From: Agathobacter sp.
GTDB lineage: Bacteria > Bacillota > Clostridia > Lachnospirales > Lachnospiraceae
NCBI GenBank assembly: GCA_017409825.1
Contig: JAFQRZ010000012.1
Location: 124,001-188,000, forward strand
Length of the DNA stretch: 64,000 nucleotides
Direction of reading: 5' to 3'
Shown piece after piece: positions 1 through 9,559 of this stretch (position 1 is its first letter; each line of letters starts with the position of its first letter). A program made the position numbers and the translations under genes. The notes under the pieces were generated by a model that was not told the DNA's origin, ran no database searches, and saw nothing but the letters and a program-made list of their open reading frames with translations.

Positions 1-292
1 TTGCAGAATATCCCTGATATTTGGAAACAGCAGTATCCTCATGATAGCGCTGATTTGCGTATACATATACACGTTCTCCATAATAATTGAGTTCGTCTAA
101 TTTTTTCAAGAAAGCAAGTAAGGTTGCTGCGTTTTCACCCAAACGTCCCTTGTACTGCTCTATCTCTTTTGCAAGTTCTAAAACCTTTTGCGCTTCTTCT
201 TCCCAGCGCTCATCGCTCTCAAACATATCCTGCATATTCCATTTGTACTGTGCAGGAATTTCATCACGTTTGCGAAGTTTGTCTTTTCCCAT
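1..292 (-). CDS. pepF: Oligoendopeptidase F, N-terminal fragment
   Basis: Only the first 97 codons are inside the window; the gene runs off the left edge. The reading frame from the ATG at 292 begins MGKDKLRKRDEIP and continues with a Q-Y-K-W-N-M-Q-D-M-F stretch. That is the usual start of M3-family oligoendopeptidases (R-D-E-I-P then K-W-N-L-x-D-I/M-F). PepF is a cytoplasmic zinc peptidase that degrades short peptides. The HExxH zinc site is outside the window, so catalytic competence cannot be judged. A G-rich ribosome binding site (GGGGGA) lies about 8 nt before the ATG. Confidence 0.85.
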   Translation of the reverse strand, partial: MGKDKLRKRDEIPAQYKWNMQDMFESDERWEEEAQKVLELAKEIEQYKGRLGENAATLLAFLKKLDELNYYGERVYVYANQRYHEDTAVSKYQGYSA

Positions 293-362
293 ATTGTATT
301 CCCCCATTCTTTCAGATTTGTGACCATCGCTTATCCGTCACCATTTGAAGTTATTTTAACAC

Positions 363-390
363 AAAAAAGGGGGTTGCACACCCCCTTTTC
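363..390 (-). terminator. Rho-independent terminator after the LCP gene
   Basis: GGGGG (369-373) pairs with CCCCC (381-385) around a 7-nt loop, flanked by A4/T4 that extends the stem. Read on the minus strand the hairpin is followed by TTTTTT (368-363). It lies 25 bp past the LCP stop codon and separates gtrA-LCP from pepF. Confidence 0.85.
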
Positions 391-414
391 ATAAAAATAA
401 ATATTTCTTCTTAA

Positions 415-1941
415 TTATTCTACTGGGACAATCAAATCCTCTGCTTCAATGGTTTCGCCATCAAAGACCATCTTAATCAAAGTTCTTGCCTGAGCCACTG
501 TAGCTTCGTCTGGAATCATTACATAAGTCTTGAGATTTGGCATAGAATAACAAATATCATTTCTTCCGATTCCACTTACTGCATAGGTTTGGATATTCCA
601 TTCTGCCATGTCATTCAACTGCATCTTCACGATTGCAGAAAGCTCTTCCTGTGACACGTTAAATCGGAAATAGCCTCCCATACTGTCTAATATCTGATTG
701 TAGTTAAGCAGTAAACTGCCAGATGTCATCTTCTGAATCATCCCTTTGATAACCGCCATCTGGTGTTCGCCTCGTGCGCGGTCACCACCGCCAAACTGCT
801 TTCTCTCACGAACGAATGCCAATGCCTGTTCGCCATTTACTTCATTCGCACCCTTCTGGAAATAAATTCCTTCGTTTGTCGTATAGAATTCTTTTTCCGA
901 ATATACGGTAATACCACCAAGGGCATCTACCAATCGCTGGAATGCGGTAAAGTTTAACTGTGCATAATATTTGATATCAACATCATAATAGTCGCTTAAG
1001 GTATCCATCGAGCATTCCACACCATGCACACCACAATGTGTCAGCTTATCCAAAGCTCCCTCTTCTGATACAGAAATTGGGATATAAAAATCACGTGGTG
1101 TATTCAGTAAAAGTACCTGCTTGGTCGTTGGATTGATAATTGCAAGAATATTTACATCACTATTCGCACGTGTTGCTGCGTAAGCAGTGTCGTGACCACT
1201 AATATAAATCGCAAACGGATCCTTTGTCACATCAAATGGAGTCTCTTCTTTTTCTACCACCTGTGTTTCACTCGTTACAACACATTCATGAACGCACTTT
1301 ATTTTGCTGGAGATATCACTATATCCCTCTTGCCCCTCGATAATATCGAGATATGCTGTACTAAGAATAAACGCATCCTTTTCTTTCGCCAAAACTGCAT
1401 CTACCATTGCAAAAATATCACTGTATTCTTCCAGATTCAGATTACGATCCAAGTCATTTTCGATAACATTAATCGCTTTCTTGGTATTATTTCTGTCGTA
1501 CGCGAGACTATAACCAAAATCATATCGTTTGGTATCCTCTAAGGATTTTGCTTTATCCTCTGCACGAACATAAACACCGAAAACAAATTCTTCTACTTTT
1601 ACTTCCTGGTCTTCCTCTACCAGATTATCCATGGTTTCTTCAAACTTATTTACCATCTGAATACCCACGATATCCACTAACACCAAAGACAAGGTCAAAA
1701 GAAGTGCCATTGTACGTACTATATACTTTACAATTTTCTTTGCCTTTGCTGGAATTAAAAAGAAACACACAAAAACGATAAGCAATAAAATAACAACCGC
1801 CAAGATTGCCAGCCCTATGTATTTCACCGGCAGCATATTCAGTCCTGCTACCTTAATGAATAATCCTGCAGTTGCTAATACTGCAAGTGCAAAAATAATC
1901 CCTGCGATTATAGGCCAAACTTTACTCTTGTGGTTGTTCAT
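415..1941 (-). CDS. LytR-CpsA-Psr (LCP) family glycopolymer ligase, 508 aa
   Basis: LCP enzymes transfer undecaprenyl-linked glycopolymers (teichoic acid, capsule) onto peptidoglycan outside the cell. Three hydrophobic segments occupy about residues 8-30, 37-65 and 70-95, so the N-terminus is more membrane-rich than the usual single anchor. The LCP domain follows from about residue 245, with the hallmarks N-S-D-V-N-I-L-A, T-P-R-D, D-K-L-T-H and R-E-R..G-G-G-D-R-A-R-G-E-H-Q. These supply the arginines and aspartates that bind polyprenyl pyrophosphate. The ribosome binding site is AGAGGGAA. The gene follows gtrA by 38 bp. It is one of three LCP paralogues in this window (also 6394-7551 and 53754-54755). 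The choice of glycopolymer is not visible from sequence. Confidence 0.9.
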   Translation of the reverse strand: MNNHKSKVWPIIAGIIFALAVLATAGLFIKVAGLNMLPVKYIGLAILAVVILLLIVFVCFFLIPAKAKKIVKYIVRTMALLLTLSLVLVDIVGIQMVNKFEETMDNLVEEDQEVKVEEFVFGVYVRAEDKAKSLEDTKRYDFGYSLAYDRNNTKKAINVIENDLDRNLNLEEYSDIFAMVDAVLAKEKDAFILSTAYLDIIEGQEGYSDISSKIKCVHECVVTSETQVVEKEETPFDVTKDPFAIYISGHDTAYAATRANSDVNILAIINPTTKQVLLLNTPRDFYIPISVSEEGALDKLTHCGVHGVECSMDTLSDYYDVDIKYYAQLNFTAFQRLVDALGGITVYSEKEFYTTNEGIYFQKGANEVNGEQALAFVRERKQFGGGDRARGEHQMAVIKGMIQKMTSGSLLLNYNQILDSMGGYFRFNVSQEELSAIVKMQLNDMAEWNIQTYAVSGIGRNDICYSMPNLKTYVMIPDEATVAQARTLIKMVFDGETIEAEDLIVPVE

Positions 1942-1979
1942 CTTTTTTCCCTCTTATGTAAGTGTATGGTTAATAGTAT

Positions 1980-2375
1980 TTATTCAAAAAATTTCTTACG
2001 TGATATGAAATTATAGTTTGTAACAAGAAGTGTAGATAATAGTTTTGCAGCTACGTAATAAATTCCAAGAATTTCTACTGCAAACCACATAATCATCTGA
2101 TTTAAGAAAAGCCCGATAAGACTTAACACAAAAAAGATAGATGCTTCTTTTACTTTTCCCATGTCCTCTCTGCTCTGGAACACATATTTCATACTAAGAA
2201 AATAATTCACAAAAACAGATAATGTATATGAAAACGCGCAGGCCTGAAAATAATCCAGACCGAACGCGGTGTTTTCTGTAAGGAACACCATAAAAACATA
2301 ATCTACAATAAGACTTGTGATTCCTACTGCAGCAAATTTGCAGTACTGAAGAACCAACGCGTTATTTCTAAACAT
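1980..2375 (-). CDS. gtrA: GtrA-family membrane protein, 131 aa
   Basis: Small four-TM protein with the GtrA signature: Q-Y-C-K-F-A-A-V-G near the N-terminus, N-Y-F-L-S-M-K-Y-V-F in the middle, and a C-terminal T-N-Y-N-F-I-S-R-K-K-F-F. Family members are proposed to move polyprenyl-phosphate-linked sugars across the membrane for glycopolymer modification. The gene is first in a two-gene operon with the downstream LCP ligase, which suggests a shared role in wall glycopolymer synthesis or decoration. Its ribosome binding site is AGGAGA and a promoter is visible upstream. Confidence 0.85.
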   Translation of the reverse strand: MFRNNALVLQYCKFAAVGITSLIVDYVFMVFLTENTAFGLDYFQACAFSYTLSVFVNYFLSMKYVFQSREDMGKVKEASIFFVLSLIGLFLNQMIMWFAVEILGIYYVAAKLLSTLLVTNYNFISRKKFFE

Positions 2376-2416
2376 GATTTTCTCCTATTTCTCGATTTTA
2401 ATCAAGTATCGGAGAT

Positions 2417-2445
2417 ATTATATTCCTAAAAAATGCAAAAAACAA
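2417..2445 (-). promoter_or_regulatory. Sigma-A-type promoter of gtrA-LCP
   Basis: On the minus strand TTGTTT (2445-2440) is followed after 17 bp by a perfect TATAAT (2422-2417), about 40 bp upstream of the gtrA start. Confidence 0.6.
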
Positions 2446-2505
2446 TCTTAATTTTTAACAAATCACACATGTATACAAGCATTATTTTGTTAGTTTTTAC
2501 CATAT

Positions 2506-2533
2506 AAAAAGGGCTATTCCTATGGAACAGCCC
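2506..2533 (-). terminator. Rho-independent terminator after glf
   Basis: GGGCTgTTCC / GGAAtAGCCC hairpin with a 3-nt loop followed by TTTTT on the minus strand, 18 bp past the glf stop codon. Confidence 0.85.
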
Positions 2534-2551
2534 CAATACCTGTGCATCAAA

Positions 2552-3667
2552 CTATAATTCTTTTGCAGCCATCGCAAGTGCACTTGCAATTACCGCATCC
2601 ATATCATAATATTTGTATTCTCCAAGGCGTCCACCAAAGATAATATGGTCTTCCTTGTCTGCCAATCCTTTATACTGCGCATACAGAGCACCATTCTTTT
2701 CATCGTTCACTGGATAATATGGTTCATCCCCAAGTTTCCATTCGGAACTGTACTCACGGCTGATAACCGTCTTTGGAAGATCATTGCCGTTCGCGTCCTT
2801 ACCAAACTCGAACCACTTGTGTTCAATGATACGAGTGTATGGAGATTCGCTATCGGTATAATTCACCGCTGCATTTCCCTGGAAGTTTGGCATATCCAAA
2901 ACTTCTGTTTCAAAACGTACGGAACGATATTCCAGTGTTCCAAGTTTGTAATCGAAATACGCATCAATCGGTCCGGTATAAATTACCTTATCCGCCATTG
3001 CATCGTATGCTTCCTTGTCATCGAAATAGTCCACACCAAGTTTTACCTCAACGCCATCTAACAGATTGGCAACCATCTTGGTATATCCGCCAACAGGGAT
3101 ACCCTGATACAACGCATTGAAATAGTTATTATCAAAAGTAAGTCTTACTGGAAGACGCTTGATAATGAAAGAAGGAAGTTCAGTACAAGGTCTGCCCCAC
3201 TGTTTCTGGGTATAGCCTTTAATCAGCTTCTCATAGATATCCGTACCTACCAGACTGATTGCCTGTTCTTCTAAGTTCTTTGGTTCTGTGATACCAGCAG
3301 CTTTCTTCTGCTCTTCGATCTTTGCAGCCGCTTCTTCTGGTGTCACCACACCCCACATCTTATTGAAGGTGTACATATTAAATGGAAGAGAATATAATTC
3401 TCCTTTGTAGTTTGCAACTGGCGAGTTGGTAAAACGATTGAATTCCGCAAAACGTGTAATATAATCCCAAACCTCTTTATTATTGGTATGGAAAATATGT
3501 GCACCATAAATATGCACATGAATGCCTTCCATTTCCTCTGTATAGACATTTCCTGCTATATTTGGACGCTTGTCAATCACCAATACCTTTTTGCCAGCCT
3601 CTTTTGCCTTCTGTGCAAAAACCGCACCATAAAGACCTGCTCCAACAATCAGATAATCATACTTCAT
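2552..3667 (-). CDS. glf: UDP-galactopyranose mutase, 371 aa
   Basis: Flavoenzyme that interconverts UDP-galactopyranose and UDP-galactofuranose, supplying Galf for surface polysaccharides. The N-terminus has the FAD dinucleotide-binding motif G-A-G-L-Y-G. It is followed by the family segments I-Y-G-A-H-I-F-H-T and, near residue 185, T-Q-K-Q-W-G-R-P. Full length for the family (365-390 aa). The start is well supported by GGAGGAAATAGA before the ATG. It begins only 22 bp after the htrA stop and is followed by a terminator, so htrA and glf probably form one transcript. Galf is therefore expected in a surface polymer, perhaps the capsule made from the 28-57 kb cluster. Confidence 0.95.
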   Translation of the reverse strand: MKYDYLIVGAGLYGAVFAQKAKEAGKKVLVIDKRPNIAGNVYTEEMEGIHVHIYGAHIFHTNNKEVWDYITRFAEFNRFTNSPVANYKGELYSLPFNMYTFNKMWGVVTPEEAAAKIEEQKKAAGITEPKNLEEQAISLVGTDIYEKLIKGYTQKQWGRPCTELPSFIIKRLPVRLTFDNNYFNALYQGIPVGGYTKMVANLLDGVEVKLGVDYFDDKEAYDAMADKVIYTGPIDAYFDYKLGTLEYRSVRFETEVLDMPNFQGNAAVNYTDSESPYTRIIEHKWFEFGKDANGNDLPKTVISREYSSEWKLGDEPYYPVNDEKNGALYAQYKGLADKEDHIIFGGRLGEYKYYDMDAVIASALAMAAKEL

Positions 3668-3689
3668 TCTATTTCCTCCAGCTGTACCC

Positions 3690-5006
3690 TTAATTCAAAA
3701 TACTTGCATCTCCAAGCTCTACTGTAATTCCAATTTTGCTATATTCATCATTTCCCTGTGGACGAAGAATCACAAACTCCACTTTTTCACCAGCAGGATA
3801 ATAGCTTAACAGCTCCTTCAACTGGCTCATCGTTGCAATCGTAGTTCCTTCAAATTCGATGATAATGTCCCCTGCTTCCATACCAGCCTTCTGTGCTGCT
3901 GAACCTGGGAGTACCGCATGTACATACGCACCCAAAGAACTGTCTCGTCCCTGAATACCTAAATATCCAGACTGCGATTCATCAATCTTTTCGCCATCAA
4001 TCATCTTATCAATGATAAGCATCGCATCATTGATTGGAATCGCATAACCGATTCCCTCTACCTCTGTCTGCGCATACTTCACAGAATTGATACCAATTAC
4101 TTCTCCTTTGATATTCAATAGGGCACCGCCACTGTTACCTGGGTTAATCGCTGCATCGGTCTGAATCAGATTGTTGTTTACCACAGTAACCCCTGTGCTG
4201 GAATCCTGTACAGAAACCGAACGTCCCAACGCACTGATAACACCTGTCGTTACGGACTGTCCATAACCCAAAGCATTTCCAATCGCAATCGCTGGTTCCC
4301 CAGCCTCCAAGTCTGTGGAATCGCCTAATGTAGCCAGACGAATGACATTCATCGTCTCAGCACTAATATCTTTAATCGCAACTTTAATTACAGCTAAATC
4401 CTTAGATGCTACTGTTCCTTTGATTTCCGCCTTTGCAGTCGTACTATCGCTAAACTGCACCGTCAGTTCTGTCGCATCTGCCACTACATGATTATTCGTC
4501 GCAATATAAATATAATCCGCATCCTGTTCTACCAAAAAGCCTGTGCCTGCGCTCTCGGTCTCCTGTGTGTAGGTCTGACCCCACATACCCTGATACTTGA
4601 CTTCTCCCTTGTTGCTGATTGCAACAACACTTGGCATTACGTTACTTACGATGTCTGAAACGTCCATTACCGCTACCGTAGTCTGCACGTCCGTATTGGT
4701 CTGCTGTAAACCACCGGTTGGTCTTTTATCATCTTCATCATCGACGTCATCCTTGCTACTATTATGGTCCTTGGTTTCCCCCTGCTCAGAGAAAATACCT
4801 AGAGATATTCCACTGAAATGAAGCACTGCACTACCGGCCACGCCAGCTACCAGCCCAAACACCAACGCAATCGTTACTGTTTTAATTAGTGTTACGCCAA
4901 ATCCAGCAAATGCCCCTTTCTTTTCAGGATCCGCGTATCTCTGGTTATGTTGATTAGATACATCCTGGTATGGATTGTACGAATCTCTATTGTAATTGTC
5001 ATTCAT
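3690..5006 (-). CDS. htrA: HtrA/DegP-like membrane-anchored serine protease with PDZ domain, 438 aa
   Basis: Envelope quality-control protease. A short cytoplasmic, Asn/Tyr/Gln-rich tail precedes one TM segment (about residues 36-60) and an acidic linker (about 80-93). The trypsin-like S1C domain follows, with the triad visible as His173 (N-N-H-V-V-A-D), Asp203 (K-D-L-A-V-I-K-V) and Ser292 (N-P-G-N-S-G-G-A-L). A single PDZ domain occupies roughly residues 345-435. The length fits the family. The ribosome binding site is GGAAGGAG. It is transcribed toward glf. Confidence 0.93.
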   Translation of the reverse strand: MNDNYNRDSYNPYQDVSNQHNQRYADPEKKGAFAGFGVTLIKTVTIALVFGLVAGVAGSAVLHFSGISLGIFSEQGETKDHNSSKDDVDDEDDKRPTGGLQQTNTDVQTTVAVMDVSDIVSNVMPSVVAISNKGEVKYQGMWGQTYTQETESAGTGFLVEQDADYIYIATNNHVVADATELTVQFSDSTTAKAEIKGTVASKDLAVIKVAIKDISAETMNVIRLATLGDSTDLEAGEPAIAIGNALGYGQSVTTGVISALGRSVSVQDSSTGVTVVNNNLIQTDAAINPGNSGGALLNIKGEVIGINSVKYAQTEVEGIGYAIPINDAMLIIDKMIDGEKIDESQSGYLGIQGRDSSLGAYVHAVLPGSAAQKAGMEAGDIIIEFEGTTIATMSQLKELLSYYPAGEKVEFVILRPQGNDEYSKIGITVELGDASILN

Positions 5007-5101
5007 CTTAAAAATCTCCTTCCATCTTATGTTCTGCCATATATTCTACTTAAAATATATGTCTATTATATGGACAAAACATAAAAGGAACTTAAAATTT
5101 A

Positions 5102-6310
5102 TTAAATTTCTATGCCATTTTTCTGCAATAATTCTCTTGCAGATTCTACGGAATCCACGCCAGTTGGATTCTTTACTGGTGCAAATTCTTTTTCTCTATC
5201 TACTTCGAAGGATAAACAATTATCCATCAGGTAAACCATATCTACAACCAATGTTTCAAATTTATATGCATTTGGTGTTTCTGGTTTTACATACACACCA
5301 TTTTCGTCAATGTATGGAACTTTCTTTTCTACGATGTGTACTGGCATCTGTTTTTCTGCGATTTCCATTAACTTATCTACACTGAATAAGTAGTTTAAGA
5401 TAACACCGAAACCATACAAAAGTGTACCAGCTTCGTTCGTTGCTTCTGCCATTTCTGGAGTAAGTTCATAGTATTCCACGATGGATGGTTTGCCATCTTC
5501 CAAACAAAGAGCACCAACTCTTTCATAAGGATCACATTTACGAACTACTTTCGCACCACTGACACATCCAGACTGGAGTGTCGCACCCACAAATACTGGA
5601 TCTGCAATCTGCTGAAGCACATTGTCTACCGCGAAAACATTGAGCCATTCTACACCCTTTTCCTTCATGTCTTCACCAAGACCAGCTTTTAATAACGAGG
5701 TGAACCAGCCGCCGTTTCCATTTGGAGACATTGCAAGAGAATCCTCTGCCTCTACCAAAACATTTCCATCAAAATCTACTGCAGGAACCATTTCCTGAAC
5801 GAAGAATTTTACGAAATCTTTGTTGTAGCCAAAGTAATCATGTTCTGCAAAGAAAGCTCTTGTATCTGTATCGTTTTTATCACTTGTCATAACATAAAGT
5901 GGCACATACGCACCAGCTTCATCTGTCACCTTCTGAAGATTACGGATTAACTGTTCAAAGATATATAAATCCTTGCTCACACCGATATTGTACATCCCTT
6001 TTGCTTTATCAAAACCAAGACGTGTACCCTGTCCGCCAGCAAGAAGAATCGCACCTACCTTACACTGTTTGATTGCCTCTAAGCCAAGCGCCTTAAATTC
6101 TTCTTTCTTCGCTTCAATTTCAGGAAGCTCCATTGCACCAAGTGGAGCAAATGTTCCACGTTTCTGTTCACCACCATGAATCAATTCCAAGCATGACCAA
6201 TCCATATTGTTCAACTGGTCTACTAATCTCTGTGGAATATCCTTTCCTACTAAATTTTTCAAGTATTTCTGATTTGTTGCATTAATCTTTTCAATCACAC
6301 TTGCTTTCAT
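5102..6310 (-). CDS. UDPGP-family nucleotide-sugar pyrophosphorylase, 402 aa
   Basis: Belongs to the eukaryotic-type UDPGP family (UAP1-like UDP-HexNAc pyrophosphorylases) rather than the bacterial GalU type. Around residues 88-105 it carries L-A-G-G-Q-G-T-R-L-G followed by the D-K-A-K-G segment. Further motifs are S-P-N-G-N-G-G near residue 200 and N-V-F-A-V-D-N-V near 225. These bind the uridine nucleotide and sugar phosphate. Expected product is UDP-GlcNAc, UDP-GalNAc or UDP-Glc from UTP and the sugar-1-phosphate; the exact sugar cannot be read from sequence. The phosphohexomutase at 7793-9517 could feed it. Confidence 0.85.
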   Translation of the reverse strand: MKASVIEKINATNQKYLKNLVGKDIPQRLVDQLNNMDWSCLELIHGGEQKRGTFAPLGAMELPEIEAKKEEFKALGLEAIKQCKVGAILLAGGQGTRLGFDKAKGMYNIGVSKDLYIFEQLIRNLQKVTDEAGAYVPLYVMTSDKNDTDTRAFFAEHDYFGYNKDFVKFFVQEMVPAVDFDGNVLVEAEDSLAMSPNGNGGWFTSLLKAGLGEDMKEKGVEWLNVFAVDNVLQQIADPVFVGATLQSGCVSGAKVVRKCDPYERVGALCLEDGKPSIVEYYELTPEMAEATNEAGTLLYGFGVILNYLFSVDKLMEIAEKQMPVHIVEKKVPYIDENGVYVKPETPNAYKFETLVVDMVYLMDNCLSFEVDREKEFAPVKNPTGVDSVESARELLQKNGIEI

Positions 6311-6353
6311 TTCTGTCCTCCTCCAAATTTCACTTCTTTAGTATATAGCACAA

Positions 6354-6384
6354 GGTAGACCAATCATTTCATGACTGGTCTACC
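6354..6384 (-). terminator. Terminator-like hairpin after the second LCP gene
   Basis: Perfect 9-bp inverted repeat GGTAGACCA (6354-6362) / TGGTCTACC (6376-6384) just downstream of the LCP stop on the minus strand. The U-run is weak (TTGTGCT), so efficiency is uncertain. Confidence 0.5.
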
Positions 6385-6393
6385 AAATTATAT

Positions 6394-7551
6394 TTAATCT
6401 TCTTTTTCCGTATCCTCTGGATCTTTAAATACAGTACCACTTTGTCCTGCTGTATTATTATAATCATCTACATTATAGGATGGAGTATCTTCTGTAATAC
6501 CTGTTCGTTTGATAATTGCATTACTAATCGCCTGTACAGTCTTTGATGGCTTATAATCTTTTGCATCGAAAAGATATTCATGAAGTTTTTCAACATCATC
6601 TTCTAATCCAATCGGAACCACGGCATCACCAGCATCCGCTAGCTGATGCCCCGTCATTTCAAATGGGAAGCCTGTCGTCGTACCGATTTCATATTTCTGT
6701 ACATCTTTTACAAGTGCAACGATCTCATCCAAGGTCAAGCTTGTCGCAATATCGTCAAATACTGCATTACAGATATTTAACAAGGTAGAAACATTCGATT
6801 CTTTCGCCTTGTTTAACATCGCTTCTAGTACGATACGCTGACGAGACGTACGTTTGAAGTCACTGCCTGCAGTCTTACGAATACGTGCATAAGTAGTCGC
6901 CTGTGTACCGGTCAAAAGCTTCTTACCAGCTCCACTTACCGTCTCACTCTTTGTCCCCAGCATCTGGTCAACTTCCCAGATATATTCGTTAATCTGGCTA
7001 GCTTCCTGTGCTGTAATCTCGATTTCAATACCGCCCAAAGCATCTACCGCTTCCGTTACTGCTGCCCAGTCTACACATGCATACTCTGTGATATCCAAAT
7101 CAAGGTTTGCATTCAGCATCTGAACTGCCTGCTTCGCTCCACCTTTTGCATACGCACTATTGGCTTTGCCGTATTTACCACCGCCAATACTCAAATAGGT
7201 GTCACGATATACCGATACCAAACGAACTTCCTTCGTATCGTTATTGATACTTGCAATCATGATAACGTCGGACTGACCACGGTTGTACTGTCCCTGGCTT
7301 CTGTTATCCAAACCAAATAAGGCAATATTGGTATATCCTTTTAAGGTCTCTACTGTTTCTTCATGTAAGTCTTGATTGATTCCTGCCTCAGAATTATCAA
7401 AATCCTGATCTACATCAATCTTGGACCATAAAGACCATACGTATAACAAGCCTAATAGCACAAGTAGACATAGTATCTCAATCCCAAAGATAATTAATTT
7501 GCGCTTCTGCTGTTGTCTTTTTGTGATTTTCTTTCTTCTTCTACTTGCCAT
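6394..7551 (-). CDS. LytR-CpsA-Psr (LCP) family protein, 385 aa
   Basis: Second LCP ligase. A basic N-terminus rich in R and K precedes one TM segment (about residues 23-45). The LCP domain follows, with N-R-G-Q-S-D-V-I-M-I-A, the substrate-binding V-Y-R-D-T-Y-L, K-A-N-S-A-Y and R-K-T..S-D-F-K-R-T-S-R-Q-R. The extracellular tail is acidic and Thr-rich. The start codon lies 8 bp inside the upstream zinc-ribbon gene, so the two are probably translationally coupled. Role: attaching a lipid-linked glycopolymer to peptidoglycan. Confidence 0.88.
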   Translation of the reverse strand: MASRRRKKITKRQQQKRKLIIFGIEILCLLVLLGLLYVWSLWSKIDVDQDFDNSEAGINQDLHEETVETLKGYTNIALFGLDNRSQGQYNRGQSDVIMIASINNDTKEVRLVSVYRDTYLSIGGGKYGKANSAYAKGGAKQAVQMLNANLDLDITEYACVDWAAVTEAVDALGGIEIEITAQEASQINEYIWEVDQMLGTKSETVSGAGKKLLTGTQATTYARIRKTAGSDFKRTSRQRIVLEAMLNKAKESNVSTLLNICNAVFDDIATSLTLDEIVALVKDVQKYEIGTTTGFPFEMTGHQLADAGDAVVPIGLEDDVEKLHEYLFDAKDYKPSKTVQAISNAIIKRTGITEDTPSYNVDDYNNTAGQSGTVFKDPEDTEKED

Positions 7552-7753
7552 TTTGCTTTCCTTTCCTACTATGGATATACATCCAGCCTGTTACATAATC
7601 CTTGCGTTCCTGCTCGGACATATTGGTATAATCCACCATAGACAGGTTGGAGAGTGTCATCTGCTCCAAACCGCACTTATGACACTCTACCACACTTCTT
7701 CTTGATACAATTCTCATCCATCCACACTTCGGACAAATGTATACTTTCATCAT
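7541..7753 (-). CDS. Small zinc-ribbon-like protein, 70 aa
   Basis: No specific family recognised. Two C-x-x-C knuckles (C-P-K-C-G near residue 8 and C-H-K-C-G near residue 26) make a treble-clef or zinc-ribbon fold likely. The remainder is polar and basic, and ends in K-G-K-Q-N-G-K. The gene overlaps the downstream LCP gene by 11 bp, so the pair is coupled. An AGGAAG ribosome binding site precedes two adjacent ATG codons; either may be the start. Possible roles are nucleic-acid binding or assembly, but nothing in the sequence decides this. Confidence 0.75.
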   Translation of the reverse strand: MMKVYICPKCGWMRIVSRRSVVECHKCGLEQMTLSNLSMVDYTNMSEQERKDYVTGWMYIHSRKGKQNGK

Positions 7754-7792
7754 AATTTCTAGTACTTCCTAAATTATTTTATTGCACTCCGC

Positions 7793-9517
7793 CTACTCAA
7801 ACATAGCCATTGTAGCTTTCTTTAAAGCTTCATTCTTCTGATTTGCGTCTTCAAGAGATGTTCCCTTGATGCCGAAATAGAATTTAATCTTTGGTTCTGT
7901 TCCGGAAGGACGTACGCAGCACCATGCATCATCATTTAATACATAGTAGAATACGTTAGAGCTTGGAAGTCCACTTGGAGTAACTTCGCCAGTCTTCATA
8001 TTCTTTCTTGTGCATGCCTTGTAATCGATAACTTCGAGAACTTCGTATTCACCGATTGTAGCAGGTACTTCTGTACGAGCTTTTTCCATAAGAGCTGCAA
8101 TCTGAGCTGCACCATCGATACCCTTAAGTGTAAGAGTTTCGATGTCTTCTTTGTAGTATCCGTATTTTTCGTACATCTCGATCATGCCATCCCAGAGAGT
8201 CATGTTCTTTGATTTGTAGTAAGCTGCTACTTCACAAAGCATAACAACTGCTGCTGGAGCATCCTTGTCACGAGCGTATGTACCTGGAAGACATCCATAG
8301 CTTTCTTCCATACCGAATACATAATTTCCAGTGCCATTTTCTTCCATAAGACGAATCTGTTCACCGATATATTTGAAACCTGTAAGTGTTTCTACATATT
8401 TTACACCATAAGCTTTTGCAATAGCAGCACCCATAGCTGTAGATACGATAGATTCTACAAATACTGGATTCTCTGGCATAGTGCCATTTGCTGTTTTTTC
8501 AGCTAAGATATATTCAGCGATAAGCATAGCTGACATATTTCCTGTGAAGCCTACGTATTCACCTGTCTTTGTATCCTTGCAGTATACACCAAGACGGTCA
8601 GCATCAGGGTCAGTAGCCATGATAACGTCTGCGTCTACTTCTTTTGCAAGTTTAAGCGCAAGTTCGAATGCTTTGATACTTTCTGGGTTTGGAGAAGGAC
8701 ATGTAGGGAAGTTTCCATCTGGAGTAGCCTGTTCTTCAACTACATAAACCTGTTCAAATCCAAGGTCTTTTAACACACGTGTAACAGGAAGTAAACCTGT
8801 ACCATGAAGTGGTGTGTATACAATCTTGATGTCCTTAGCCATTTCCTTGATAACTTCTGGATGAATAGATAATGCACGAACCGTCTCGAAATATTTTTCA
8901 TCAATTGTGTCATCAAGTACTACATAAAGGCCTTTATCGATAGCTTCCTGTTTGTCCATAGTCTTAACCATGTCAAAAGAAGTAACTTTCTTAACTTCAT
9001 CCATGATATTAGTATCATGAGGTGGTGTAACCTGTGCACCATCTTCCCAGTATACCTTGTATCCGTTGTATTCTCTTGGGTTGTGGCTAGCTGTGATTAC
9101 GATACCAGCTAATGTATTTAACTGACGTACTGCAAATGAAAGCATTGGAACTGGACGTAATTCTTTGAATACATAAGTCTTGATTCCGTTTGCTGCTAAA
9201 CAAAGAGCTGCTGCATCTTTGAATTCATCATGCATCAGACGAGAGTCGTGAGCGATAACAACACCGCGTTCCTGTCCGCCCTGTGCAACGATGTAGTTTG
9301 CCAAGCCCTGAGTAGCCTGACGTACTGTGTAAACGTTCATTCTGTTTGTACCAGCACCGATAACCCCACGAAGTCCTGCTGTACCAAATTCGAGTGTACG
9401 ATAGAAGCGATCTTCGATTTCTTTTTCATCGCCTTCCAATGCTTTGAGTTCAGCTTTCGTAGCTTCATCAAAATAAGGATCTGTACACCACTGTTCATAA
9501 ATTGATTTGTAATCCAT
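7793..9517 (-). CDS. pgm: Phosphoglucomutase/phosphomannomutase, 574 aa
   Basis: Alpha-D-phosphohexomutase that interconverts hexose-6-phosphate and hexose-1-phosphate, the entry point to nucleotide sugars. The active-site serine loop is T-A-S-H-N-P-R-E-Y-N-G, the metal-binding loop is D-P-D-A-D-R-L-G, and the C-terminal phosphate-binding loop is R-P-S-G-T-E-P-K. The length matches the large PgcA type. A longer reading begins at a TTG at 9538, but AGGAGG lies inside that extension, 9 nt before the ATG at 9517, so 9517 is the real start. It has its own promoter at 9560-9588. Confidence 0.93.
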   Translation of the reverse strand: MDYKSIYEQWCTDPYFDEATKAELKALEGDEKEIEDRFYRTLEFGTAGLRGVIGAGTNRMNVYTVRQATQGLANYIVAQGGQERGVVIAHDSRLMHDEFKDAAALCLAANGIKTYVFKELRPVPMLSFAVRQLNTLAGIVITASHNPREYNGYKVYWEDGAQVTPPHDTNIMDEVKKVTSFDMVKTMDKQEAIDKGLYVVLDDTIDEKYFETVRALSIHPEVIKEMAKDIKIVYTPLHGTGLLPVTRVLKDLGFEQVYVVEEQATPDGNFPTCPSPNPESIKAFELALKLAKEVDADVIMATDPDADRLGVYCKDTKTGEYVGFTGNMSAMLIAEYILAEKTANGTMPENPVFVESIVSTAMGAAIAKAYGVKYVETLTGFKYIGEQIRLMEENGTGNYVFGMEESYGCLPGTYARDKDAPAAVVMLCEVAAYYKSKNMTLWDGMIEMYEKYGYYKEDIETLTLKGIDGAAQIAALMEKARTEVPATIGEYEVLEVIDYKACTRKNMKTGEVTPSGLPSSNVFYYVLNDDAWCCVRPSGTEPKIKFYFGIKGTSLEDANQKNEALKKATMAMFE

Positions 9518-9559
9518 AAAATACATCCTCCTGTACAATATTGTCCATTGTTAACTTCC